Shown here in pieces: positions 7,031 through 13,237 of a stretch of 13,237 bases of DNA (its first letter is position 1; each line of letters starts with the position of its first letter). A program made the translations under genes and the position numbers. The DNA is taken from assembly GCA_964560775.1 (NCBI GenBank), contig CAZLNH010000014.1, positions 1-13,237 of the forward strand, written 5' to 3'. The notes beneath the pieces were generated by a model. It did not search any database, was not told the origin of the DNA, and was given only the letters and a program-made list of their open reading frames with translations. The DNA is from Woeseia sp964560775. GTDB taxonomy: Bacteria > Pseudomonadota > Gammaproteobacteria > Steroidobacterales > Woeseiaceae.

Positions 7031-7129
7031 CGTCGTTGCGAGCCGCGAAGCGGCGTGGCAATCTCGCACAGATCGGCAGAGTCGGTGTCCGTGCGAGATC
7101 GCCACGTCGCTGCGCTCCTCGCGATGACG
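7031..7129 (+). repeat. 99-bp imperfect palindromic repeat, copy C, upstream of efp
   Basis: Left end CGTCGTTGCGAG, inner GTGGCAATCTCG, oriented core CGGCAGAGTCGG, then GTGCGAGATCGCCACG and right end CTCGCGATGACG. It aligns with copies A (1701) and B (4482, inverted) over its full length. It ends 83 bp before the efp start, so it would lie in the efp leader if transcription begins upstream of it. Confidence 0.85.
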
Positions 7130-7212
7130 AATGCGGCACTATTTTCAGGAAACACGGGCGACTGCAGCCCTCGATTAGGACGGTGGCGCGACCACCGGCT
7201 CTGGATACAATC

Positions 7213-7779
7213 ATGGCCAGTTACAACACCAGTGAATTCCGTTCCGGCCTGCGCATCATTATTGATCGTGATCCGTGCATCATTGTCGAAAATGAGTTCG
7301 TCAAGCCCGGCAAGGGCCAGGCCTTCAGCCGGGTACGCATCCGTAATCTGAAGACCGGCAAGACCGTCGACAAGACGTTCAAGTCCGGGGATACCGTCGA
7401 GGCCGCCGACGTCGTCGACACCGACATGCAGTATCTTTACAGCGACGGCGAGTTCTGGCATTTCATGGTGCCCGACACGTTCGAGCAGTACGCCGCCGAT
7501 GCCAATGCCGTATCGGACGCCAAAGACTGGCTGAAAGAGCAGGACAAGTGCCAGATCACGTTGTGGAACAACACGCCGCTGATTGTTTTTCCGCCAAACT
7601 TCGTTGAACTGGAAATCGTGGAAACGGATCCCGGCGTGCGGGGCGATACGGCGAGTGGCGGCGTCAAGCCGGCGAAGCTGTCGACGGGCGCTGTCGTCAA
7701 GGTACCGCTGTTTGTCGAGCAGGGCGAAATGGTTCGAGTTGATACCCGCTCCGGCGAATACGTCTCGCGCGTCAAATAA
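7213..7779 (+). CDS. efp: Elongation factor P
   Basis: EF-P binds ribosomes stalled on consecutive prolines and promotes peptide-bond formation. The product is 188 aa, the same length as E. coli EF-P, and keeps the family's three beta-barrel (KOW/OB/OB) layout, ending in GEYVSRVK. Lys34 sits in VKPGKGQAF, the loop that EpmA beta-lysylates; this differs from the arginine-type EF-P of pseudomonads, and epmA is present nearby. The start is ATG at 7213, since family similarity begins at MASYNT. An in-frame upstream extension to 7036 runs through repeat copy C and is not coding. The ribosome-binding site is weak (GGA about 7 nt upstream), and a small GGTGG/CCACC stem lies at 7182-7196. The 3' end overlaps convergent msrC by 8 bp. 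epmB, often next to efp, is not here. Confidence 0.98.
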   Translation: MASYNTSEFRSGLRIIIDRDPCIIVENEFVKPGKGQAFSRVRIRNLKTGKTVDKTFKSGDTVEAADVVDTDMQYLYSDGEFWHFMVPDTFEQYAADANAVSDAKDWLKEQDKCQITLWNNTPLIVFPPNFVELEIVETDPGVRGDTASGGVKPAKLSTGAVVKVPLFVEQGEMVRVDTRSGEYVSRVK

Positions 7780-8266
7780 ACGGTGCGGCGGGCGGCCCGT
7801 CGCGCATCAGCACCCGGACAAAATCCTCGCATAACGCCTCGACACCCGCCTGGTCATCCGCGCTGAAGCGGCCGGGCGACGGACTGTCGATATCGAGTAC
7901 ACCGAGCAGCGTGCCGCCGGCAATCAATGGCACGACCAGCTCGGAGCGCGACGCCGGGTCGCAGGCGATGTGCCCCGGAAACTCCTGGACATCCGCGACA
8001 CGCTGCGTTTTCCGCTCGTTCGCGGCAGTGCCGCATACACCATCGCCGATTGCGATGCGTACGCACGCCGGATTGCCCTGGAACGGCCCCAATACAAGGG
8101 CATCGCCGCGCAGCACGTAGACGCCGAGCCAGTTGATATCCGGCATCGCGTTGAACAGCAGTCCGACGAAGTTTGCGGTATTGGCGAGTGCGTCGGTCTC
8201 CGACCCGGTGAGTGCCTCCAGCTGGGCCGCGAGCAGACGGAAATCGGTTGTGTCAGTGGTTGTCAT
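7772..8266 (-). CDS. msrC: Free methionine-(R)-sulfoxide reductase (GAF-domain fRMsr)
   Basis: This enzyme reduces free L-methionine-(R)-sulfoxide to methionine using thioredoxin, a repair function under oxidative stress. The 164-aa product is one GAF domain with the family segments LGPFQGNPACVRIAIGDG, GVCGTAA, TQRVADVQEFPGHIACD and LLGVLDIDSPSPGRF. The three redox cysteines are Cys68, Cys78 and Cys102, spaced 10 and 24 residues apart as in E. coli fRMsr (84, 94, 118). The start is ATG at 8266; it shares one base with the epmA stop (TAATG), so translation is probably coupled. It is the last gene of the sco-to-msrC operon, and its stop lies inside the last codons of convergent efp. Confidence 0.95.
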   Translation of the reverse strand: MTTTDTTDFRLLAAQLEALTGSETDALANTANFVGLLFNAMPDINWLGVYVLRGDALVLGPFQGNPACVRIAIGDGVCGTAANERKTQRVADVQEFPGHIACDPASRSELVVPLIAGGTLLGVLDIDSPSPGRFSADDQAGVEALCEDFVRVLMRDGPPAAPFI

Positions 8267-9258
8267 TACGTCGGTTCCGGATAGCAGAAAGTTTGCACGG
8301 TGCGAATGTCATCGGTATCGAGCGCGATCATCAGCAGTCGGTCCAGCCCCACGGCAACACCGCAGCAGTCCGGCAGGCCATGCGCCATTGCGGCGAGCAA
8401 CGCTTCGTCCAGGGGCCGCACCGGCTGCCGGTTTTCCCGCCGCGTTGCCTGGTCATCAAGAAACCGCTGCCGTTGTTGCGATGCATCGGTCAGCTCGCGA
8501 TAACCGTTTGCGAGTTCGAGTTCGCCAAAAAAAATCTCGAAGCGCTCGGCGAGCTTTTCGGAATCGGGACACAGGCGCGCCAGCGCTGCCTGCGATGCCG
8601 GGTAGTGATGCAGGACGGTCAGCCGGTCGCGTCGAAACCCGGCGGCAACACGACTGCTCATCAGCAGGTCCAGCCAGTGGTCGCGGTTCTTACCCAGCGA
8701 CGCGGCAAGGTCGCGGTCCGCGCCGGCGGCCTCGCGCAGCTCCGCGACCGTTGCACATAGCGGGTCGACGCCTGCGTGCTGAATAAACGCTTCCTGGTAG
8801 CTCAGGTAATCCGGCGATACCGCGAGTTTTTCCCGCGGCAGCAGGCCGGCAATAAAGTCTGCCGTATGCTGCATCATCTGCCACAAGTTCACGTTCAGGC
8901 GGTACCACTCGACCATCGTGAACTCGGGTTGGTGCTGTCGCCCGATTTCTCCATCCCGGAATACCTTGCAGACCTGGAAAATGTCGGGCCAGCCGGCGCA
9001 AAGCAGCCGCTTCATCGCAAACTCGGGCGATGTGTGCAGAAAGACATCCTGGCCCGGGTCCGCTGCGAGCGATGCGGAAATGCTCTCGATCGCCGGGTCC
9101 GTGACGGCACTGCGTGACAGCGCGGGCGTGTCCACTTCAAGAATATTGTGACTGGCGAAAAACTGCCGCGCGCACCCAAGCATCGTTGCCCGGCGTCGTG
9201 ATGCTGCGAGGCTGCCCGCCGGGCGCCAGCAGGCAAGTGATGCCTGCGGCGCATTCAC
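8266..9258 (-). CDS. epmA: EF-P--(R)-beta-lysine ligase (class II LysRS-like, GenX/PoxA)
   Basis: EpmA activates (R)-beta-lysine and attaches it to Lys34 of EF-P, which lies 0.5 kb away in this window. The 330-aa product is close to E. coli EpmA (325 aa) and lacks the N-terminal anticodon-binding OB domain of true LysRS. Visible class II catalytic elements: FLHTSPEFAMKRLL (73-86), motif 2 from VFRDGEIG (99-106) to QPEFTMVEWYR (110-120), the lysine-pocket segment GELELANGYRELTD (245-258), and motif 3 GVAVGLDRLLMIAL (300-313). The start is GTG at 9258, overlapping the psd stop as GTGA, with AAGAG upstream. The beta-lysine supplier EpmB (lysine 2,3-aminomutase) is not in the window. Confidence 0.96.
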   Translation of the reverse strand: MNAPQASLACWRPAGSLAASRRRATMLGCARQFFASHNILEVDTPALSRSAVTDPAIESISASLAADPGQDVFLHTSPEFAMKRLLCAGWPDIFQVCKVFRDGEIGRQHQPEFTMVEWYRLNVNLWQMMQHTADFIAGLLPREKLAVSPDYLSYQEAFIQHAGVDPLCATVAELREAAGADRDLAASLGKNRDHWLDLLMSSRVAAGFRRDRLTVLHHYPASQAALARLCPDSEKLAERFEIFFGELELANGYRELTDASQQRQRFLDDQATRRENRQPVRPLDEALLAAMAHGLPDCCGVAVGLDRLLMIALDTDDIRTVQTFCYPEPT

Positions 9259-10133
9259 GATGACGGGCTCTTGATCGTGGCAACGACCTGGCCCATGACG
9301 ACCTCAGTGCCGCCGCCAAGGTCATCGCGCAGCGAGCACGCACCCGGCGGCATCAGCATGACGATGGTTGAACCCATATTGAACCAGCCGACCAGGTCTC
9401 CGGTCGCGACCTGCCGGCCGTGACCGGAGCGCTGCACATCGAGTTCTTCGACGACGCCGCGGCGGCGTGGACGGATTTCCCCGGTCCACGGTGTCGTGAT
9501 GCTGCCGACATTCAGTGCCCCGACCAGTATCAGGATCATCGGTCCGGCATCCGTCGTGAAGTGACAGACAAGCCTTTCGTTGCGGGCAAACAGCTTCGGT
9601 ATGCGCTGCACCGTCGCATCATTCACGCTATATAGGTCGCCGGGCACGTAACGGGCTGCGGTGAGAGTGCCGGACCACGGTACATGCACACGATGATAAT
9701 TATGCGGCGCAAGATAGATCGTGATGAACGTGCCGTCGTGAAAAAGCCTGGCATCGTCAACGTCGCTCGAAAGCAGTTCTTCCAGCGTGTAGTCGCAACC
9801 TTTCGCCTGTAACAGGCGGTTGTGTTCAATTCCACCCGCCGCACTGACCGTGCCGTCTACCGGCGCAATGACTGAACGCCGCGCTCCGTCAATCGGGCGT
9901 GCCTCGCTTTTCAGTTCGCGTGTAAAGAAATCATTGAAGCAGGAAAAATCATCCGGCACCGTCCCGTCGACCTCGCCGACGTCGACCCGGTAAAGGCGCA
10001 CGAAGCCCCGGATCATCGCATTCTTGAACCAGGTTGTGCGAATTCGCGCGAGCCGGTACACAGCTGCCGTAAGTGCATACCGCGGCAACATGTGCTGAAG
10101 GACAATAAAGAGTCGTGCACGCAACGCGCTCAT
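9255..10133 (-). CDS. psd: Phosphatidylserine decarboxylase proenzyme
   Basis: Psd converts phosphatidylserine to phosphatidylethanolamine at the inner membrane. It is made as a proenzyme that cleaves itself into beta and alpha chains and gains a pyruvoyl group. The 292-aa product has the catalytic triad at Asp93 (APVDGTVS), His147 (APHNYHRVHVP) and Ser255 in the cleavage motif FNMGSTIVML (between Gly254 and Ser255), so the active-site set is complete. The N-terminal half includes the family segment FNDFFTREL (66-74). The start is ATG at 10133, overlapping the upstream pcuAC-like stop as ATGA; its end overlaps epmA by four bases. Psd next to epmA is also seen nearby in the E. coli chromosome, so this pairing is probably ancestral. 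Confidence 0.97.
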   Translation of the reverse strand: MSALRARLFIVLQHMLPRYALTAAVYRLARIRTTWFKNAMIRGFVRLYRVDVGEVDGTVPDDFSCFNDFFTRELKSEARPIDGARRSVIAPVDGTVSAAGGIEHNRLLQAKGCDYTLEELLSSDVDDARLFHDGTFITIYLAPHNYHRVHVPWSGTLTAARYVPGDLYSVNDATVQRIPKLFARNERLVCHFTTDAGPMILILVGALNVGSITTPWTGEIRPRRRGVVEELDVQRSGHGRQVATGDLVGWFNMGSTIVMLMPPGACSLRDDLGGGTEVVMGQVVATIKSPSS

Positions 10134-10570
10134 GGTGCAGTACGGTCTTTCAGCGATGTCGTCAGTTCAAGCAGTCGGTCGCCGTCATAGGCGATGCGCA
10201 GCGTAAGCGTTACACCTGCGGTCATCGGGCGGGTTGGCTCCATCAGCATCAGGTGCTTGCCTCCCTGCTGCAACAGCAGGCTGCCGCCGGCATCGATTTG
10301 CAGGTTGTCCAGCCGCACCATCCGGCTGACACCGTTCTCAATAATCGTTTCGTGCCATTCAGCGCTGGCAAAGTCGGGGCTGCTGACGTGGGCAATGGTG
10401 ACCGCGGTATCTGATTCGTTGTTCAACTCGAGATAGGCGACCGCGCTTTCGGCCCCAGGCAGCGGTGCATACGCCACGATATCCGTGGCAACGAGTGGTG
10501 GCCCGTCGCCGGGCGTGCAGCCTCCCGCCAGAAACCAGAACGGCATGATGCAAAGTACGCGCCTCTTCAT
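10130..10570 (-). CDS. Periplasmic copper chaperone of the PCu(A)C (DUF461) family, lipoprotein
   Basis: PCu(A)C proteins bind Cu(I) in the periplasm and, with Sco, metallate the CuA site of cytochrome c oxidase. The 146-aa product has the exact family motif H-x10-M-x21-H-x-M at His73, Met84, His106 and Met108. A short basic N-terminus and hydrophobic stretch lead to a lipobox (FLAGGC, Cys18), so it is probably membrane-anchored in the periplasm. The start is ATG at 10570, overlapping the sco stop as ATGA. No clear Shine-Dalgarno is seen, consistent with coupling to sco. The sco neighbour supports the copper role; no cox structural genes are in the window. Confidence 0.93.
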   Translation of the reverse strand: MKRRVLCIMPFWFLAGGCTPGDGPPLVATDIVAYAPLPGAESAVAYLELNNESDTAVTIAHVSSPDFASAEWHETIIENGVSRMVRLDNLQIDAGGSLLLQQGGKHLMLMEPTRPMTAGVTLTLRIAYDGDRLLELTTSLKDRTAP

Positions 10571-11190
10571 TGCGCGGACACGATCAGCGGGAGATCGCTG
10601 ACAAACGAGGACACATCGTGCGGCGCGCTGAACAGTGCTTTCAGTTCCGCCTGCGGGTTGATGACCATCACGGCAACCGAATGACTGATGTTGTAATCGC
10701 CGTCGTCCTCGGGCGGTTCGTACTCGTAGAAAATGCCGAGCGGCTTGGCCAGCGCCTGCAACTGGTCGTAGCGTCCGGTCACTCCTTTGATGCCATCGCC
10801 GAAATTCGACACGTATCGGGCCAGCGTTTCCGTCGTATCACGTTCCGGATCGACGCTGACCATGACGATATCGGGCAACGGGGCGTGTCCTTCTTCCGCG
10901 AGCCTTTTTCGTGCAATGGATAGCTGCTGCAATGTGGCGGGACAGATGTCGGGGCAGTGTGTGAAACCGAAGAACAGAAGGTGCCAGCCACCTTGCAGCG
11001 ACGCCCGGGTGAATGGGTCGCCGTTGTGGTCGGCCAGCGTGAACTCCGTAAGCGGCAAGGGTATCGGCAGTACCGTCGCTACCTCCGGCTCGCCACTCCC
11101 GAAGGGCAGGCCCCCGGACAGGAACCAGGCACCGCCGGCTATGCCGGCCGCGAGCACCAGCGCGACAATCAGGAAACTCGGCGATCTCAT
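10567..11190 (-). CDS. SCO1/SenC/PrrC-family copper-delivery thioredoxin-fold protein
   Basis: Sco proteins deliver copper to, or reduce, the CuA site of cytochrome c oxidase. The 207-aa product has an N-terminal membrane anchor (about 6-26), then a periplasmic thioredoxin fold. The copper-binding CxxxC is at Cys79/Cys83 (THCPDICPATL) and the third ligand is His170 (NISHSVAV). Other family marks are FFGFTHCPD and VMVSVDPERDT. It is the first gene of a five-gene operon followed by the PCu(A)C gene, psd, epmA and msrC, all joined by overlaps of 1 to 4 bases. The start is ATG at 11190 and no strong Shine-Dalgarno precedes it. The promoter should lie between 11191 and 11415, where a palindromic element occupies the middle. 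Confidence 0.95.
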   Translation of the reverse strand: MRSPSFLIVALVLAAGIAGGAWFLSGGLPFGSGEPEVATVLPIPLPLTEFTLADHNGDPFTRASLQGGWHLLFFGFTHCPDICPATLQQLSIARKRLAEEGHAPLPDIVMVSVDPERDTTETLARYVSNFGDGIKGVTGRYDQLQALAKPLGIFYEYEPPEDDGDYNISHSVAVMVINPQAELKALFSAPHDVSSFVSDLPLIVSAQ

Positions 11191-11212
11191 GGGCCGGGAT
11201 TCTAACCGACAC

Positions 11213-11234
11213 TAGCCCGGATTATTCATGAACG
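11213..11234 (+). repeat. 22-bp repeat, second family, copy in the sco-prmB region
   Basis: Begins TAGCCCGGATTATTCATG and is identical, in inverted orientation, to 1872-1893. Here it forms the left arm of the palindromic element 11215-11315. Confidence 0.75.
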
Positions 11235-11315
11235 TTTGACTTCCGTGGCAGGCGGAGGCGCACCCCGGGGCACACCTCCGCCCCTATCGCCGTGCCGTTC
11301 ATGTGTAGTCCGGGC
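11215..11315. repeat. 101-bp palindromic (MITE-like) element between sco and prmB
   Basis: Imperfect terminal inverted repeats of 20 bp (11215-11234 and 11296-11315) match at 17 positions, with outer ends GCCCGGA and TCCGGGC. Inside is a second stem, GGCGGAGG (11251-11258) with CCTCCGCC (11275-11282), plus CCCC/GGGG at its top. The layout suits a small non-autonomous mobile element or palindromic repeat. No ORF of its own is seen. It lies 25 bp upstream of the sco start codon, so it probably bears on the sco promoter or leader. Confidence 0.6.
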
Positions 11316-11415
11316 CAGGAGTCTGCGCGGTAGAAGCCGAACGGGCACAACAACCCATCGTCGCCGCGCGCGTGGTAAATTTCCGGATTGTCTTGCCGAT
11401 CAAGTCCCGCAGCAC
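11316..11415. other. prmB upstream region without recognised sites
   Basis: These 100 bp should hold the prmB promoter. I see no convincing -35/-10 pair and no clear Shine-Dalgarno before the ATG at 11416. Confidence 0.4.
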
Positions 11416-12348
11416 ATGCCGACATCGCCGCCGACCCCCACGGTCGAACAATCCATTCGCGAGATTGCCGTGCAATTCGACGCGGCGGGCCTTTCTTACG
11501 GTCACGGCACGGACAACGCACTCGATGAAGCCGCGTATCTGGTATTCGCACACCTCGGGCTCGATCATGCGTCTGCTGCCCGGCATTACCGGCGCCCGCT
11601 GACCGCCGGTGAGCAGCAGGAGATCGCGACGCTTGCCGGCCGGCGCGTCCGCGAACGGGTGCCGGTTGCCTACCTCGTCGGCCGCGCATGGTTTGCCGGG
11701 CTCGAGTTTCATGTCGACGAACGCGCGCTGATACCGCGCTCGCCGCTCGCCGAGCTGATTACATCGCGCTTCGAACCCTGGCTCGGTGGCAAGGCCGTGC
11801 AACGCGTGCTGGACCTCGGCACCGGCAGCGGTTGCATCGCCATCGCCATTGCCGCCGCGTTTCCGGAGGCGGTCGTCGATGCGGCCGATATTTCCGCCGA
11901 TGCGCTGGCGGTGGCCGCAATCAATGTCGAGCGGCACGGCATGGCGGGCCGGGTCCACCTGAAGCAATCGTCCTACTACGACAATCTCGATGGCAGCTAT
12001 GACCTGATCGTCAGCAACCCGCCCTATGTCGATGCGGCTGACATGGCCGCGCTGTCCGGCGAATACCGCCACGAGCCTGAACTGGGCCTGTCCGCGGGCA
12101 CGGACGGTCTGGATTCGGTGATAGCGATACTGCATGATGCGAGCCGGTTTCTTGCCGCTGGCGGCTTGCTGGTGGTGGAAGTCGGCAACAGCCAGCCGGC
12201 ATTGGAAGAGCGCTTCCCATCCGTGCCGTTCACCTGGCTTGAATTTGAATATGGCGGCCAGGGCGTGTTCCTGCTGTACAGGGACGAACTCGACCGCCAC
12301 CATGAGGCTTTCGCGGCCGCCGCACGGGAACGACGCAATGCCGGGTAA
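11416..12348 (+). CDS. prmB: 50S ribosomal protein L3 glutamine methyltransferase
   Basis: PrmB methylates the side-chain amide of a glutamine in ribosomal protein L3 using SAM. The 310-aa product equals the length of E. coli PrmB. It shows the SAM-binding loop VLDLGTGSGCIAIA (131-144), the amide-methyltransferase motif NPPY (201-204), and IPRSPLAELI (106-115), the PrmB-type version of the segment that reads IPRPDTE in PrmC. Placement directly before aroC is the usual gammaproteobacterial arrangement and supports PrmB over PrmC. The ATG at 11416 gives the family length; an in-frame extension back to 11236 is Arg/Pro-rich, runs through the palindromic element and is rejected. Its last 11 bp overlap aroC in another frame. 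Confidence 0.95.
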   Translation: MPTSPPTPTVEQSIREIAVQFDAAGLSYGHGTDNALDEAAYLVFAHLGLDHASAARHYRRPLTAGEQQEIATLAGRRVRERVPVAYLVGRAWFAGLEFHVDERALIPRSPLAELITSRFEPWLGGKAVQRVLDLGTGSGCIAIAIAAAFPEAVVDAADISADALAVAAINVERHGMAGRVHLKQSSYYDNLDGSYDLIVSNPPYVDAADMAALSGEYRHEPELGLSAGTDGLDSVIAILHDASRFLAAGGLLVVEVGNSQPALEERFPSVPFTWLEFEYGGQGVFLLYRDELDRHHEAFAAAARERRNAG

Positions 12349-13237
12349 TACGTTTGGCTTGAGTTTCACGGTAACAACCTTCGGCGAAAGCCACGGGCCG
12401 GCGCTTGGTTGCATCGTCGACGGTTGCCCGCCGGGCATGCCGCTCGCGGAAGACGACATCCAGGCGGATCTCGAACGGCGCCGCCCGGGGCGCTCAAGAC
12501 ACACGACGCAACGAAGCGAAGCCGACCGCGTCCGCATCCTGTCCGGCGTATTCGAAGGACTGACGACGGGCACACCCATCGCGCTGCTGATTGAAAATAC
12601 CGACCAGCGTTCGCACGACTACAGTGACATCAAGGACAAGTTCCGGCCCGGCCACGCCGACTACAGCTACCAGCAGAAGTACGGCATCCGGGACTATCGC
12701 GGCGGCGGGCGCTCGTCGGCGCGCGAGACGACGATGCGCGTCGCGGCCGGCGCGATCGCGCGCAAGTACCTGAAAATAAAGGCCGGGGTCGAAATACGCG
12801 GCTTCCTCGCCCAGCTTGGCCCGATCGAGTTGGCCTGCAAGGACCTCGGCGAAGTCGATAAAAACCCGTTCTTCTGCGCAGATCCCGACAGGATCGGCGA
12901 ACTTGAGGTCTATATGGACGAACTTCGTGAAGCGGGCGACTCGATCGGCGCTAAGATCAGCGTGCTGGTGCAAAACGTGCCGGTGGGCCTTGGCGAGCCG
13001 GTTTTCGACAAGCTCGAGGCGGACCTGGCCCATGGACTGATGAGTATCAACGCGGTCAAGGGCGTCGAGCTGGGCGCCGGTTTCGCGGCCGTCCGCCAGA
13101 AGGGCAGCGAGCATCGCGACGAAATGACGCCGGGCGGGTTTAAAAAGAACGATGCGGGCGGTACCCTTGGCGGGATTTCATCCGGCCAGGACATACTCGC
13201 CAGCATCGCGTTGAAGCCGACGTCGAGCATTTCAGTG
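12338..13237 (+). CDS. aroC: Chorismate synthase, 3'-truncated by the window edge
   Basis: AroC converts 5-enolpyruvylshikimate-3-phosphate to chorismate, the last shikimate-pathway step, using reduced FMN. The frame is open for exactly 300 codons from ATG 12338 to the window end; about 60 codons are missing. The start MPGNTFGLSFTVTTFGESHG matches the family N-terminus and includes the GESHG signature. Further marks are the TTQRSEADRVRILSGVFEG region (within 56-74), RPGHADYSYQQKYGIRDYRG, then GGRSSARETTMRVAAGAIA, and ALKPTSSI at the end. GGGAA lies 7 nt before the ATG. The 11-bp overlap with prmB suggests cotranscription. Confidence 0.97.
   Translation, partial: MPGNTFGLSFTVTTFGESHGPALGCIVDGCPPGMPLAEDDIQADLERRRPGRSRHTTQRSEADRVRILSGVFEGLTTGTPIALLIENTDQRSHDYSDIKDKFRPGHADYSYQQKYGIRDYRGGGRSSARETTMRVAAGAIARKYLKIKAGVEIRGFLAQLGPIELACKDLGEVDKNPFFCADPDRIGELEVYMDELREAGDSIGAKISVLVQNVPVGLGEPVFDKLEADLAHGLMSINAVKGVELGAGFAAVRQKGSEHRDEMTPGGFKKNDAGGTLGGISSGQDILASIALKPTSSISV

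Noticed and set aside
7206..7211. TACAAT as the efp -10 box
   Set aside because: It lies 1 base before the start codon, so transcription would begin inside the gene.
7036..7212. N-terminal extension of efp
   Set aside because: The extension is translated repeat copy C; EF-P homology and length (188 aa) start at 7213.
8266..9258. Lysyl-tRNA synthetase (lysS) for the class II synthetase-like gene
   Set aside because: At 330 aa it lacks the N-terminal anticodon-binding domain and matches EpmA length and motifs; efp with Lys34 is nearby.
11236..11415. N-terminal extension of prmB
   Set aside because: Arg/Pro-rich sequence crossing the palindromic element; ATG 11416 gives the exact family length of 310 aa.
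11299..12579. 426-codon open frame on the - strand opposite prmB and aroC
   Set aside because: It is antisense to two well-supported genes and shows no recognisable domain; long antisense frames are common in GC-rich coding DNA.

Overview
The window is a GC-rich, gene-dense stretch of a bacterial chromosome, almost certainly from a gammaproteobacterium. ParC, FimX, the EpmA-type lysine site of EF-P, and the prmB-aroC pair all point that way. Its gene order also resembles the parC-fimX-psd neighbourhood of Pseudomonas aeruginosa as I remember it. I cannot name the genus. I see no phage, plasmid, CRISPR array, transposase, tRNA or rRNA gene.

Layout: (1) 1-1700, + strand: 3' three-quarters of parC (topoisomerase IV subunit A). 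(2) 1701-1890: intergenic, with a 97-bp palindromic repeat (copy A) and a stem-loop. (3) 1891-4257, - strand: a FimV-like inner-membrane LysM protein without the usual C-terminal TPR region. (4) 4258-4645: a perfect CRP/Vfr-type palindrome, a perfect 16-bp-arm hairpin, and repeat copy B, one arm of which is tandemly triplicated. (5) 4646-6745, - strand: FimX-like REC-PAS-GGDEF-EAL protein with the catalytic residues of all three signalling domains replaced. (6) 6746-7212: promoter region of fimX and efp, with repeat copy C. (7) 7213-7779, + strand: efp. (8) 7772-11190, - strand: a tightly overlapping operon sco, pcuAC-like, psd, epmA, msrC. (9) 11191-11415: divergent intergenic region holding a second palindromic element. 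(10) 11416-13237, + strand: prmB and the first 300 codons of aroC, overlapping by 11 bp.

Functional links: FimX and the FimV-like protein are both type IV pilus/twitching-motility factors, and a CRP/Vfr-like box lies between them. EF-P and EpmA, the enzyme that lysylates EF-P, are 0.5 kb apart in different transcription units; the second modification enzyme, EpmB, is not in the window. Sco and PCuAC are a copper-delivery pair for cytochrome c oxidase, fused transcriptionally to phospholipid synthesis (Psd), EF-P modification (EpmA) and methionine-sulfoxide repair (MsrC).

Most of the window is recognisable housekeeping sequence. The least-explained parts are the intergenic repeats (two families, at least five sites), the CRP-like palindrome, and the shortened FimV-like protein whose stop codon lies inside a repeat. 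I found no convincing wholly new system.
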